Source of the DNA: JADCCX01 sp051649305
Lineage (GTDB): Bacteria > Pseudomonadota > Alphaproteobacteria > Rhizobiales > Beijerinckiaceae
Length of the DNA stretch: 64,000 bases
Reading direction: 5' to 3'
Assembly: GCA_051649305.1 (NCBI GenBank)
Contig: JBOFGV010000044.1
Coordinates: 133,336-197,335, forward strand
Shown here: positions 27,273-35,965 of the stretch, piece by piece
Position numbering within the stretch: the first letter of the stretch is position 1
Layout of the letters: the number at the start of each line of letters is the position of its first letter
Made by a program: the position numbers and the translations under genes
Notes under the pieces: model-generated
The model's database searches: none
What the model was told of the DNA's origin: nothing
What the model saw: the letters and a program-made list of their open reading frames with translations, nothing else

Positions 27273-27286
27273 TAGTGTTGACAGTA
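27273..27286. promoter_or_regulatory. GntR operator-like palindrome, right copy, with embedded -35 box
   Basis: TAGTGTTGACAGTA shares the 9-base core GTGTTGACA with the left copy read on the opposite strand, with one mismatch in the dyad outside it. It contains TTGACA (27278-27283), a consensus -35, but the -10 region near 27298-27306 is weak. Binding here would block the rightward operon. Confidence 0.5.
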
Positions 27287-27339
27287 TGATATGTATGGAT
27301 AGAGGTCAAAGCCAGACTCACGTTTTGTGCAGAGGTCCC

Positions 27340-28704
27340 ATGAACGCGCATGCCCCCGTAGTGACTGCTGTCACCAGACATCTTGCCGAGTTTGTTGTTC
27401 GCTCGGAAGCGGATCAAATTCCGGCTGCTGTCTACACCGAGGCCACGCGCTCTTTCCTCAACTGGGTTGGCTGCACTGTTGGAGGCTCCACTCACCCCGC
27501 GCTTGATATCGCATGGGCCGCAGCCAAGCCATTCGCAGGTGCAAAGCAGGCCACAGTGCTTGGGCGCGGCTTCAAGACGGACCTTCTGAACGCAACACTC
27601 CTCAACGGCATCGCCTCGCATGTCTTTGACTTTGACGACACGCATCTGAAGACTATCATCCATCCTGCCGGCCCCATCGCCTCAGGCTTGCTTGCCCTTG
27701 CCGAGACACGGCCTATGACAGGCCGGGAATTCCTGCATGCCTTCATTCTCGGCATCGAGGTGGAGTGCCGCATCGGCAACTCGGTCTATCCTGATCATTA
27801 TGATCGCGGCTGGCACATCACCGGCACAGCGGGTGTCTTTGGTGCTGCGGCAGCAGCAGGTAAAATTCTGGGCCTTGATGTGCAGCAGATGACCTATGCG
27901 CTGGGCATTGCAGCCACGCAGTCATCCGGCCTGCGCGAGATGTTCGGTACCATGTGCAAGCCGTTCCATCCCGGCCGTGCTGCGCAGAACGGCACCTATG
28001 CGGCTTTTCTGGCCAAGGAAGGTTTCACCAGCTCGGAGCGCGGTATTGAAGCTCCACGCGGCTTTGCCCATGTCGCTTCCACCAAGTTTGATCCTTCCGA
28101 AATCACGGACGGTCTGGGCACGCATTGGGAAAGTGCACTCAACACCTACAAGCCGTTTGCCTGCGGCATCGTCATTCACCCCTCGATCGATGCCTGTGTG
28201 CAGCTGCGCAACAAGTACGGCCTGAAGGCATCGGATGTCGCTTCCATCGATCTGAAGGTGCATCCGCTCGTGCTGGAACTCACCGGCAAGACAGCACCAC
28301 GCACCGGCCTTGAGAGCAAGTTCTCGGTTTATCATTCCTGTGCAGCAGCCATCGTGCACGGGCGTTGCGGCGAGCATGAATATTCCGATGAATGCGTGGC
28401 GGATGCCACCATTGTGGCTCTGCGCCAGAAGGTGAAAGCGGTGGTCGTTCCGGGCATTCACGAGCATCAGGTTGATGCAACCCTGACCACCACCGATGGC
28501 CGCGTTCTGCATATCTTCATCGAGAACGCCATTGGCTCATTGGGCCGCCCGCTGACCGATGCCGAGCTTGACGCCAAGCTGACAGACATGTGTGATCCGA
28601 TCATTGGCGCAAAGGGCTCAAAGGCGTTGATCAAGGCTGCCCGCGCCATTGGCACAGCAGCTGATCTGAAGGCAGTGATTAAGGCGGCTTCGCCAAAGAA
28701 ATAG
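27340..28704 (+). CDS. MmgE/PrpD-family protein (3 of 3)
   Basis: Protein of 454 residues with NGIASHVFDFDDTHLKTIIHPAGPIASGLLA (SHVFDFDDTH motif), ITGTAGVFGAAAAAGKILGL and CKPFHPGRAAQNG. The ATG at 27340 has AGAGGT directly upstream at 27331-27336; an in-frame extension to 27253 would run through the operator. It leads the rightward operon. Its product may act on the same acid as the MmgE/PrpD protein of the leftward operon, perhaps at another step. Confidence 0.92.
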   Translation: MNAHAPVVTAVTRHLAEFVVRSEADQIPAAVYTEATRSFLNWVGCTVGGSTHPALDIAWAAAKPFAGAKQATVLGRGFKTDLLNATLLNGIASHVFDFDDTHLKTIIHPAGPIASGLLALAETRPMTGREFLHAFILGIEVECRIGNSVYPDHYDRGWHITGTAGVFGAAAAAGKILGLDVQQMTYALGIAATQSSGLREMFGTMCKPFHPGRAAQNGTYAAFLAKEGFTSSERGIEAPRGFAHVASTKFDPSEITDGLGTHWESALNTYKPFACGIVIHPSIDACVQLRNKYGLKASDVASIDLKVHPLVLELTGKTAPRTGLESKFSVYHSCAAAIVHGRCGEHEYSDECVADATIVALRQKVKAVVVPGIHEHQVDATLTTTDGRVLHIFIENAIGSLGRPLTDAELDAKLTDMCDPIIGAKGSKALIKAARAIGTAADLKAVIKAASPKK

Positions 28705-28748
28705 TACAGAAGTATCGTTACAAAAAAGTCAGCGGAGAGGAAAAGCCC

Positions 28749-29627
28749 ATGCGTCTCGTTATGTTCTCAACCGGAAAGGGCGCTGGCCGTCTTGGTGTTC
28801 TGTCAGATGCCGGGGTGCATGATGTTACCGGCATTGCTGGCGCGCCTGTCTCGGTGGCAGCGGCCGCCGCACTGGGCGCAACAGCCTTGAAGAAACTGGC
28901 GAAGGCAGCCGCTGAGGTGAAGCCAAAGGCGGTTGATAAAGTGCGTTTGCTTGCGCCCATTCCGCGCCCTGCCCGCAACATCTTTTGCGTTGGCAAGAAC
29001 TACCATGAGCATGCCAAGGAATTTGCCATGAGCGGCTTTGACGCGACGGCAAAAGAGGTTGTGCCGGAAGCGCCTGTTGTGTTCACCAAGCCGCCGAGTG
29101 CTGTCAGTGGTCCGGGCGATATCATCCCTGCCTCATCAGATAACACGAAGTCGGTTGACTATGAGGGCGAGCTTGCTGTGGTCATCGGCAAGGGCGGGCG
29201 TGGCATCGCCAAGGACGCTGCCATGAAGCATGTGTTCGGCTATACCATCGTCAACGATGTGACCTCGCGCAAACTGCAGCAGCTCCACCGCCAGTGGGTG
29301 CTTGGCAAAGGCATTGATGGCTTTTGCCCCATGGGCCCCTGCGTTGTGACTTCAGATGAAATCCGTGATCCGAAAACACTTCGCCTCACCACGCATATCA
29401 ACGGCAAGCTCCGGCAGAATGCGCTTGTCGAGGATTTGATCTTTGACATTCCGACACTCATCGCCACCATCTCGCGCTACATCACGCTGGAGCCGGGCGA
29501 TATCATCGCGACAGGAACACCGGCTGGCGTTGGCATTGGTTTCACGCCACCAAAGTTCCTTAAAAAAGGCGACCGTGTCAGGATTGAAGTGAGCGGCATT
29601 GGAGTGCTTGAAAACACGGTCGGCTAA
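28749..29627 (+). CDS. Fumarylacetoacetate hydrolase (FAH)-family protein
   Basis: Protein of 292 residues. The C-terminal FAH domain starts at FCVGKNYHEHAKEF and has the metal ligands in VDYEGELAVVIGKGGRGI and GYTIVNDVTSRKLQ, followed by MGPCVVT and TGTPAGVGIGFTPPKFLKKGD. The family hydrolyses or decarboxylates beta-diketo or oxo-diacids, and also includes acylpyruvases and fumarylpyruvate hydrolase. AGGAAAAG precedes the ATG. In this operon it could cleave the ring-opened product of the molybdenum hydroxylase pathway (inference). Confidence 0.92.
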   Translation: MRLVMFSTGKGAGRLGVLSDAGVHDVTGIAGAPVSVAAAAALGATALKKLAKAAAEVKPKAVDKVRLLAPIPRPARNIFCVGKNYHEHAKEFAMSGFDATAKEVVPEAPVVFTKPPSAVSGPGDIIPASSDNTKSVDYEGELAVVIGKGGRGIAKDAAMKHVFGYTIVNDVTSRKLQQLHRQWVLGKGIDGFCPMGPCVVTSDEIRDPKTLRLTTHINGKLRQNALVEDLIFDIPTLIATISRYITLEPGDIIATGTPAGVGIGFTPPKFLKKGDRVRIEVSGIGVLENTVG

Positions 29628-29662
29628 GCGCGTTTGCAGACAACAATCTCCGGGAGGGAAGC

Positions 29663-30670
29663 ATGAAACGCAGAACATTTCTGAGCGGAGCAACGGCAAG
29701 CCTTGCAGCAGCTGGCTCCAGTGCATTTGTTCTCAAGTCTCCGGCACTGGCGCAGGCCTCTGCCTGGCCAAGCCAAGCCTTGAAAATGGTCGTGCCATTC
29801 CCGCCCGGAGGACAGGGTGACCTCGCTGCGCGACCTATTGCAAAGGCCTTCGAGCGCATTCTGGGCAAACCTGTTGTTGTCGAAAACAAAGGCGGTGCCG
29901 GTGGTGCCATTGGCAATGCTGCTGTGGCGCGTGGAGCCAACGATGGCCATACACTGCTGATGACGCTGTCCTCGCTGGCGGTTCTGCCAGAGGCAGACCG
30001 CATCATGGGGCGTCAGGCACAATATGAAACCGCCGAGCTCACACCCATCGCTCGCGTGCTGGCGGACCCGACCCTTCTCGCAGTTCATGCCGAAACACCC
30101 TGGAAAACGGTGGCTGATCTAGTGGCTGATGCCAAGCGACGCCCGGGGGAAATTCCCTATGGCTCATCAGGGCCTTATGGCACGCTGCATGTCTCGATGG
30201 AGATGTTCACTGGCAACGCCGGGATCAAAATGAACCATGTGCCGTATCGTGGTGCTGGTCCGGCGTTGAACGATCTCATCAGCGGTCAGATCAAGGCGCT
30301 GGCTTCTGCCCCCGGCGTTCTCAAACAACAGGCCGATGCCGGTAAAATCCGCGTGCTGGCCAACTTCGGCACAGAGCGCGTACCTGCGTTTCCCGATGTA
30401 CCGACGTTCCGGGAACTTGGTTTTGCCGATGTGGAATTCTATATCTGGGGTGGTTTGTTTGTGCCCCGCGCCACACCGGCTGATGTCGTTGTACGTCTGC
30501 GTGACGCCATGCGGGAGGCGATGGCTGATCCTGAAACACGCCGTGTCTATGAGGCTGCAGGAAGCCCGCCAGCCTATCTCGATCAGGCCGAGTTCTCGGC
30601 CTTTGTTGCCAAGGATTCTGCGCGACTGATTGAGGCCGTGCGCAAGATCGGCCGGGTGGACGGCGGCTGA
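29663..30670 (+). CDS. Bug/TctC-family periplasmic solute receptor (4 of 6)
   Basis: Protein of 335 residues with a Tat-like leader KRRTFLSGATASLAAAG and cut after ALAQA. The mature part has WPSQALKMVVPFPPGGQGDLAAR and VVENKGGAGGAIGNAAVARG. GGAGGGAA lies before the ATG. It is followed 41 bases later by another TctC gene of clearly different sequence, so the two are not a fresh duplication. Confidence 0.93.
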   Translation: MKRRTFLSGATASLAAAGSSAFVLKSPALAQASAWPSQALKMVVPFPPGGQGDLAARPIAKAFERILGKPVVVENKGGAGGAIGNAAVARGANDGHTLLMTLSSLAVLPEADRIMGRQAQYETAELTPIARVLADPTLLAVHAETPWKTVADLVADAKRRPGEIPYGSSGPYGTLHVSMEMFTGNAGIKMNHVPYRGAGPALNDLISGQIKALASAPGVLKQQADAGKIRVLANFGTERVPAFPDVPTFRELGFADVEFYIWGGLFVPRATPADVVVRLRDAMREAMADPETRRVYEAAGSPPAYLDQAEFSAFVAKDSARLIEAVRKIGRVDGG

Positions 30671-30711
30671 AACATTGTCTGAACGATAACAACAAAGGGG
30701 AGGACTTCACG

Positions 30712-31689
30712 ATGACCAAACGCAGAACCCTGTTGCTGGGCGCAATGGCGCTGGCAGCCGCATCTCTCGCAGCACCCGTTGCAGAGGCCCAGAGCTATCC
30801 TACACGCCCGGTGCGCATTATCGTGCCGTTTGGGCCCGGCGGCCCCGCTGATATCTACGCCCGCGCTGTGGCCCAGCATCTGGGCGATGCGCTGAAGCAA
30901 AACTTCATCATCGAGAACAAGCCGGGTGCCGGTGCCGTGATTGGCACAACCGAGGCCGCGCGTGCTGCGCCCGATGGTTACACCCTCCTGATGATGTCCA
31001 ACACCCACACAGCCAACGAGACGCTGCTGCCAGCACGCGGCTATGTGCTGACCGAGGCTTTTGTGCCGGTGGCACCGGTCAATGCTTCCGATCTTGTGAT
31101 TGTGGTTCATCCTTCAGTGCCTGCCAAGACGTTGAAAGAATTCATCGATCTTGCCAAATCCAAACCCGGCCAGTTCACCTATGCGTCTTCCGGCAACGGC
31201 ACGCCGTATCATCTCGCCAGCGAGAACTTCAAGGCGCTGACCGGCACTGATATGGTGCATCTGCCACACAGGAACAGCGGTGACGCCAGAAACGCAGTGC
31301 TGGGCGGCCATGCCCAGATCATGATGGACGCGGTGACAACAACCGCACCAACCGTGCAGGCCGGTCAGGTGCGTGCGCTGGCAACAACCGGCGACAAGCG
31401 CTCGGCCATTCTGCCAGATTTGCCGACGGCGAAGGAAGCCGGTGTTGCAGGTTTTGAGGCAACGATCTGGCTTGGTCTGCTGGCCCCTGCCGGTACACCT
31501 CAGCCGATCATCGACCAACTGAACGCAGAGGTGCGCAAGTTTCAGGAGCGCCCTGAAATTCGGGATGCATGGGCCAAGCAGGGCGCACTCGCCATCAGCC
31601 TTAATCCTCAGCAGTTTGGTGAATACATCAAGACCGATGTTGCCAAATGGAAGAAGGTTATCGAAAGCGCCAACATCAAGGCGCAGTGA
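30712..31689 (+). CDS. Bug/TctC-family periplasmic solute receptor (5 of 6)
   Basis: Protein of 325 residues with leader TKRRTLLLGAMALAAASLAA and cut after VAEAQ. The mature part opens SYPTRPVRIIVPFGPGGPADIYAR and continues IIENKPGAGAVIGTTEAARA, then PDGYTLLMMSN. A GGGGAGGA site precedes the ATG. Two different receptors in one operon suggest two related ligands, for example the substrate and an intermediate. Confidence 0.93.
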   Translation: MTKRRTLLLGAMALAAASLAAPVAEAQSYPTRPVRIIVPFGPGGPADIYARAVAQHLGDALKQNFIIENKPGAGAVIGTTEAARAAPDGYTLLMMSNTHTANETLLPARGYVLTEAFVPVAPVNASDLVIVVHPSVPAKTLKEFIDLAKSKPGQFTYASSGNGTPYHLASENFKALTGTDMVHLPHRNSGDARNAVLGGHAQIMMDAVTTTAPTVQAGQVRALATTGDKRSAILPDLPTAKEAGVAGFEATIWLGLLAPAGTPQPIIDQLNAEVRKFQERPEIRDAWAKQGALAISLNPQQFGEYIKTDVAKWKKVIESANIKAQ

Positions 31690-31719
31690 TGAAGGCCAAG
31701 TGATGAAGGCAGCGTGGTG

Positions 31720-32190
31720 ATGCTGATTGTCAACGGCCTTGCCCGCCAGATCAGTTCTGATCCTGACAGGACATTGCTTGATGTCCTGCGCACAGACCTT
31801 GATCTCAAGGCAACGCGCTTTGGGTGCGGCGAGGGGCTTTGCGGCGCCTGCACTGTGATTGTTGACGGTCGCGCCGTAACAACCTGCAATACGCCGCTCT
31901 GGTCCGTTGAGGGAAAGAGCATCACAACGCTGGAAGGGCTGGGGAGCGAGATCAAACCCCATCCTTTGCAGCAGGCTTTCATCGACGCACAGGCCATGCA
32001 ATGCGGCTACTGCGTCTCCGGCATCATCATGAGCGCAGCCGCCTTGCTGATGGCAAAACCAGAGGCATCTGATTACGACATCCGCACTGCATTGGAGAAC
32101 AACCTCTGCCGTTGCGGTGCTCACAACCGGATGCTCAGGGCCATTACCAAGGCAGCGGCTGACCTGCGAGGCGAGGCTGCCCGTGGTTGA
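31720..32190 (+). CDS. [2Fe-2S] small subunit of a two-subunit molybdenum hydroxylase (IorA/NicA type)
   Basis: About 156 residues with CGEGLCGACTVIVDG plus a downstream Cys for cluster II, and CGYCVSGI with LCRCGAHNRML for cluster I. The CRCGxHxRM ending is the form seen in isoquinoline 1-oxidoreductase and nicotinate-dehydrogenase-type small subunits, rather than CRCTGY. Starts at GTG 31714, GTG 31717 or ATG 31720 are all possible; GAAGG at 31705-31709 fits the last two. It overlaps the large-subunit gene by 8 bases. Confidence 0.92.
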   Translation: MLIVNGLARQISSDPDRTLLDVLRTDLDLKATRFGCGEGLCGACTVIVDGRAVTTCNTPLWSVEGKSITTLEGLGSEIKPHPLQQAFIDAQAMQCGYCVSGIIMSAAALLMAKPEASDYDIRTALENNLCRCGAHNRMLRAITKAAADLRGEAARG

Positions 32191-34294
32191 CAAACCGCTT
32201 CCCAAAAACCTTGTCGCAAATCCAAAGCTTGCACGCTGGATAAGGTTTGCTGAAGATGGCTCTGTGCTGCTCTCGCCCGGCAAGGTGGAGATTGGGCAGG
32301 GCATTCTTACAGCCCTGGCGCAGATAGCTGCCGACGAATTGGATGTTGCGCTTCATTCGATCCAGCTTGTGCCTGCTGATACCGCTATGAGCCCGAATGA
32401 GGAGGTCACCTCCGGTTCCCTCTCGGTGCAGGATTCTGGCATGGCCATCAGGCAAGTCGCCGCGCAAGTGCGCTGTTTGATGCTTGATGCCGCTGCCGTA
32501 AAACTGGGGCAGCCGCGCGAAACACTGCATGTTGTCGATGGCATCGTCCACGGTTCCCAGAACCATTGCGTCAGCTACCGCGAGCTGGCACCGGACATCG
32601 CTTTGGATGACAAGGTGACAACGCCTTTTGCAACCAAGGCCGTCACAGAACGGCACGTTGCTGGCCAGCCTGTCGGGCGAATCGATATTCCGGGACGTGT
32701 CTTGGGCACGCGCCCGTACATACAGGACAGGACATGGCCAGCCATGCGCCATGGTCGTGTGTTGCGTTCCCAGCCGGGAGCAAAGCTTGAGGAATTGGAC
32801 GAGAGTGCTTTCCACAAGGCCTGCCCCAATGCGCTGCTTGTCAGAAACGGATCGTTCCTCGGTGTTGTGGCAGACAATGAACATGAGGCCGAGAAAGCTG
32901 TTTCGAAGCTTGCGGCTCTGGCCAGCTGGACCGGCGGTTCCGCCTTGCCAGACCAGACAACACTGCCGCACTGGTTGCAGGCGCAGGCTCATGAAACATC
33001 CATTGTTGAGCAGCGTGGTGATGCTTCGCAATCGCACGGACGTTCTATTTCGCGCAGTTATGCCAAACCCTTCATCGCGCATGCCTCAATTGGACCCTCT
33101 ACAGCCCTTGCCCGCTGGCAGGGCGATACACTTGAGGTACTCAGCCACACGCAAGGCGTGTTCAACCTGCAACGGGATCTGGCGTTGGTATTTGAACTGC
33201 CGTTGCAAAATGTCCTTGTCATCCATGCTGAAGGGGCTGGGTGCTACGGCCACAATGGCGCTGATGATGTGGCACTTGATGCCGCACTTCTGGCCCGTGC
33301 CGCTGGTTGCCCTGTGCGTGTGCAATGGTCACGCGCCGATGAATTGATGCAGGCTCCCTTCGGTGCCGCCATGCGCATGGACCTTGCTGCGGAGCTTGAT
33401 GACAACGGACAGATCACTCACTGGGAGCATACGCTTTACAGCAACGGCCATGTAGCGCGCCCCGGCCGCAACCCTACGCCAGCATTGCTTGCAGCTTTTG
33501 ATCTTGACCCATCTGCTCCCCGGTTTGTGGCGGGCGATCCTCCGCTGACAGCTGGCGGTGGTGCACAGCGCAACAGCGTTCCGCTCTACATCTTCCCCAA
33601 TGTGATTGTGCGTCAGAACCGCGTGCTGTCCAACCCCATCCGCACCTCGTCTCTGCGCTCGCTGGGCGCTTATGGCAACGTCTTTGCCATCGAGAGTTTC
33701 ATGGATGAACTGGCGCTGGAAGCTTGCACCGATCCCCTCACCTTTCGCCTGAAACATCTTGCCGATATGCGCGCACGGACGGTTCTGGAAACAGCGGCAG
33801 AAATGGCCAACTGGGGGCATGCCGACATCCGAGATGGGCGTGGGCGCGGCATAGCTTTCGCCCGGTACAAGAATACCAGTGGCTATTGCGCCGTGGTGGC
33901 AGAAGTGGATGTGGAGCGTGAGCCCCGCGTCACAGAACTCTGGATTGCCGCTGATCTCGGCGAGGTGATCAACCCGGATGGCGCCATCAACCAGATCGAG
34001 GGTGGAGCCATTCAGTCTGTCAGCTGGACACTGAAGGAACAGGTGAATTTCTCACGCGACATGCTGGAGTGTGGCTCATGGGCAAGCTACCCCATTCTGC
34101 GGTTCAGCGAAGTTCCGAAGGTGTGCGTCAAGCTCATTGAACACCAGGAGCTCCCACCACTTGGCGCAGGCGAATGTGCGCAGGGGCCAACCGCTGCCGC
34201 TATCGGCAATGCCGTTTACAGTGCATTGGGTGTAGGCATCCGCCAGACGCCCATCACACGCGATCGCATTATTGGAGAACTATCAGCATCATGA
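32183..34294 (+). CDS. Molybdopterin-binding subunit of a two-subunit hydroxylase (IorB/NicB-like)
   Basis: Protein of 703 residues starting at GTG 32183 with GAGG upstream. It shows KVEIGQGILTALAQIAADELDV (the IorB-type loop KVExGQG), VTSGSLSVQDSG, SLRSLGAYGNVFAIESFMDELA and a C-terminal GAGECAQGPTAAAIGNA with the catalytic Glu. No CxxCH haem motif is present, unlike NicB of Pseudomonas, so electrons must leave through a separate carrier. There is no FAD subunit gene. It would hydroxylate an N-heteroaromatic or similar ring (inference). Confidence 0.88.
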   Translation: MVDKPLPKNLVANPKLARWIRFAEDGSVLLSPGKVEIGQGILTALAQIAADELDVALHSIQLVPADTAMSPNEEVTSGSLSVQDSGMAIRQVAAQVRCLMLDAAAVKLGQPRETLHVVDGIVHGSQNHCVSYRELAPDIALDDKVTTPFATKAVTERHVAGQPVGRIDIPGRVLGTRPYIQDRTWPAMRHGRVLRSQPGAKLEELDESAFHKACPNALLVRNGSFLGVVADNEHEAEKAVSKLAALASWTGGSALPDQTTLPHWLQAQAHETSIVEQRGDASQSHGRSISRSYAKPFIAHASIGPSTALARWQGDTLEVLSHTQGVFNLQRDLALVFELPLQNVLVIHAEGAGCYGHNGADDVALDAALLARAAGCPVRVQWSRADELMQAPFGAAMRMDLAAELDDNGQITHWEHTLYSNGHVARPGRNPTPALLAAFDLDPSAPRFVAGDPPLTAGGGAQRNSVPLYIFPNVIVRQNRVLSNPIRTSSLRSLGAYGNVFAIESFMDELALEACTDPLTFRLKHLADMRARTVLETAAEMANWGHADIRDGRGRGIAFARYKNTSGYCAVVAEVDVEREPRVTELWIAADLGEVINPDGAINQIEGGAIQSVSWTLKEQVNFSRDMLECGSWASYPILRFSEVPKVCVKLIEHQELPPLGAGECAQGPTAAAIGNAVYSALGVGIRQTPITRDRIIGELSAS

Positions 34295-34986
34295 GCAGCA
34301 TCAGGATTTACAGTGGTGGCGCAGCCCATGGCATTGTCTCAAAGCTGGCCCCGGCTTTCACAGCGGCTACCGGCTTTGGTATCGATGGTACATTCAGCGC
34401 AGTGGGCGGTCTGAAGGCACGCATTCTTGCTGGCGAAAGACCAGACCTTGTCATTCTGACAGCGGCGATTGTGGCCGAGTTTGAAAGACTTGGCATCACC
34501 ATGCCGGGCGAGAGCCATCTTGTCGGGCATGTGACAACAGCGGTTGCTCTGAAAGCTGACGCACCCGCTGCACAGGTTGCAACGGAGCAGGATGTGAAAG
34601 CGCTGCTGCTCAACGCTGATGCCATCTATTTCCCTGACCCGGAACTGGCCACCGCAGGCATCCATTTTGCCAATGTGCTCAGACGTCTTGGCATTTTTGA
34701 GGGCACTTCAGCTCGACACAGAACCTTTCCCAATGGGGCGACTGCCATGGCCGCGCTGGCGGCATCGCCGGACAGAAACCCTGTGGGATGCACGCAATTG
34801 ACCGAGATCGTGTCCACACCTGGAATCCGTTCCATCGGTGATCTCCCCGGTGATCTTGGGTTGAGCACAGCTTACACAGCGGCAGTGGTTGCAGGCTCGG
34901 AAAAGGCAGATGCTGCCAGCTGGCTGGCATCAGCGCTTGCCTCGTCCGAGCATGCCACTGCGCGTGCGGCTTGCGGTTTTGCGTGA
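34291..34986 (+). CDS. ModA-like substrate-binding-fold protein without signal peptide
   Basis: Protein of 231 residues whose body resembles periplasmic molybdate-binding proteins: IRIYSGGAAHGIVSKLAPAFTAATG, FSAVGGLKARILAGERPDLVILT, and a C-terminal LGLSTAYTAAVVAG. The start ATG (34291) overlaps the hydroxylase stop (ATGA), and the chain opens directly with the first beta-strand (SSIRIYSGG). I see no hydrophobic leader, so it should be cytoplasmic. Coupling to a molybdenum enzyme suggests handling of molybdate or cofactor, or a ligand-sensing role; both are guesses. Confidence 0.8.
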   Translation: MSSIRIYSGGAAHGIVSKLAPAFTAATGFGIDGTFSAVGGLKARILAGERPDLVILTAAIVAEFERLGITMPGESHLVGHVTTAVALKADAPAAQVATEQDVKALLLNADAIYFPDPELATAGIHFANVLRRLGIFEGTSARHRTFPNGATAMAALAASPDRNPVGCTQLTEIVSTPGIRSIGDLPGDLGLSTAYTAAVVAGSEKADAASWLASALASSEHATARAACGFA

Positions 34987-35018
34987 TATTCATCAGTCGC
35001 TTTTGACGAAGACGTTGT

Positions 35019-35048
35019 TTGTCTTTCACTACCCAGTTTGTGTATAGT
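35019..35048 (+). promoter_or_regulatory. Candidate promoter of the periplasmic trio
   Basis: TTGTCT (35019-35024), an 18-base spacer and TATAGT (35043-35048) preceded by TGTG. It would give a leader of about 60 bases before the TTG start at 35114. It lies in the 127-base gap after the ModA-like gene, suggesting a separate transcription unit. Confidence 0.45.
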
Positions 35049-35113
35049 GATTGAACACAGGATCTGGTCAGATAATAGCAATTCAAGTGAAACGTTTTGT
35101 GAAAGGAAACACC

Positions 35114-35965
35114 TTGCGCCATTCACTTTTCGCTCTGCTGCTCGCAGTGCCTGCGCTCACTTCGCCTGCAACAGCACAGCAGCCGATGCCCATCTTCGAT
35201 GCGCATGTCCATTACAGCCATGATGCCGTCCAATTGGTTCCACCAAAGGAAGCAGTGGCCATTCTGCGCAAAGCCGGTCTGAAGAAGGTGCTGTTGTCGA
35301 GCTCTGACGATGATGGAACACAGAAGCTTCATGCGGAAGCACACGATATTGTCGTTCCTTCCCTCAGGCCGTACCGCAACCGCAGCGACACCACAAACTG
35401 GACCAATGATCCGGCCATCATCACCTATGTCGAGGATCGTCTGAAGCGCTTCAAATACAGCGCCATTGGCGAGTTCCACGCCTTCAATGCTGATATCGAC
35501 AAGCCTGTGGTGCAGCGGATCATTGCGCTGGCAAAACAATACAACCTGTTGCTGCATGCCCACTCTGATGCGGATGCGATTGACCGGATCTTCAAGACCT
35601 ATCCAGACGCCAAGGTGCTGTGGGCCCATTCCGGCTTTGAAAGGCCTGAAAAGGTCCGCGAAATGCTGCGCAAGCACAAGAACCTGTGGGCTGATCTGGC
35701 CTTCCGCAACGAGCATGCACAGGGCGACAGTGTAGCGCCGGACTGGCGCGCAGCCTTTGATGAATTTCCGGAGCGCTTCATGGTAGGTACCGACACTTTC
35801 ACACCAGAGCGCTGGCACTACATCGGGTCACACGCCGACACCAGCCGCCGCTGGCTAGCAAGCCTGCCCAAGGCAATGGCCGAGGGCATCGCCTACCGGA
35901 ACGCTGAAGTGATGCTGAGCCATGTATCACCCGTAAATCCTTCCTCTGCCAAGGGCACCAACTGA
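35114..35965 (+). CDS. Exported amidohydrolase-family (metal-dependent hydrolase) protein
   Basis: About 283 residues from TTG 35114 (AAAGGAAA 5-6 bases upstream); GTG 35090 would add a KRFVKG n-region and is the main alternative. A Sec-type leader LFALLLAVPALTSPATAQQ is followed by PIFDAHVHYSHDAV, the metal-binding HxH of TIM-barrel amidohydrolases. Also present are IGEFHAFN, LLHAHSDADA and LWAHSGFE, plus GTDTF near the end with a metal Asp. A secreted amidohydrolase is unusual. It overlaps the FixH-like gene by 1 base. Confidence 0.83.
   Translation: MRHSLFALLLAVPALTSPATAQQPMPIFDAHVHYSHDAVQLVPPKEAVAILRKAGLKKVLLSSSDDDGTQKLHAEAHDIVVPSLRPYRNRSDTTNWTNDPAIITYVEDRLKRFKYSAIGEFHAFNADIDKPVVQRIIALAKQYNLLLHAHSDADAIDRIFKTYPDAKVLWAHSGFERPEKVREMLRKHKNLWADLAFRNEHAQGDSVAPDWRAAFDEFPERFMVGTDTFTPERWHYIGSHADTSRRWLASLPKAMAEGIAYRNAEVMLSHVSPVNPSSAKGTN

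Noticed and set aside
29663..31689. Tandem TctC genes as a recent duplication
   Set aside because: Both are full-length with the same fold, but leaders and most of the sequence differ; they are old paralogues.
31114..32304. Long antisense frame (396 codons) across the TctC and 2Fe-2S genes
   Set aside because: It spans two well-supported genes on the other strand and has no recognisable motif; a GC-bias artefact.
32144..33082. Antisense frame of 312 codons within the molybdopterin subunit gene
   Set aside because: Fully covered by a gene with clear family motifs; composition is not protein-like.
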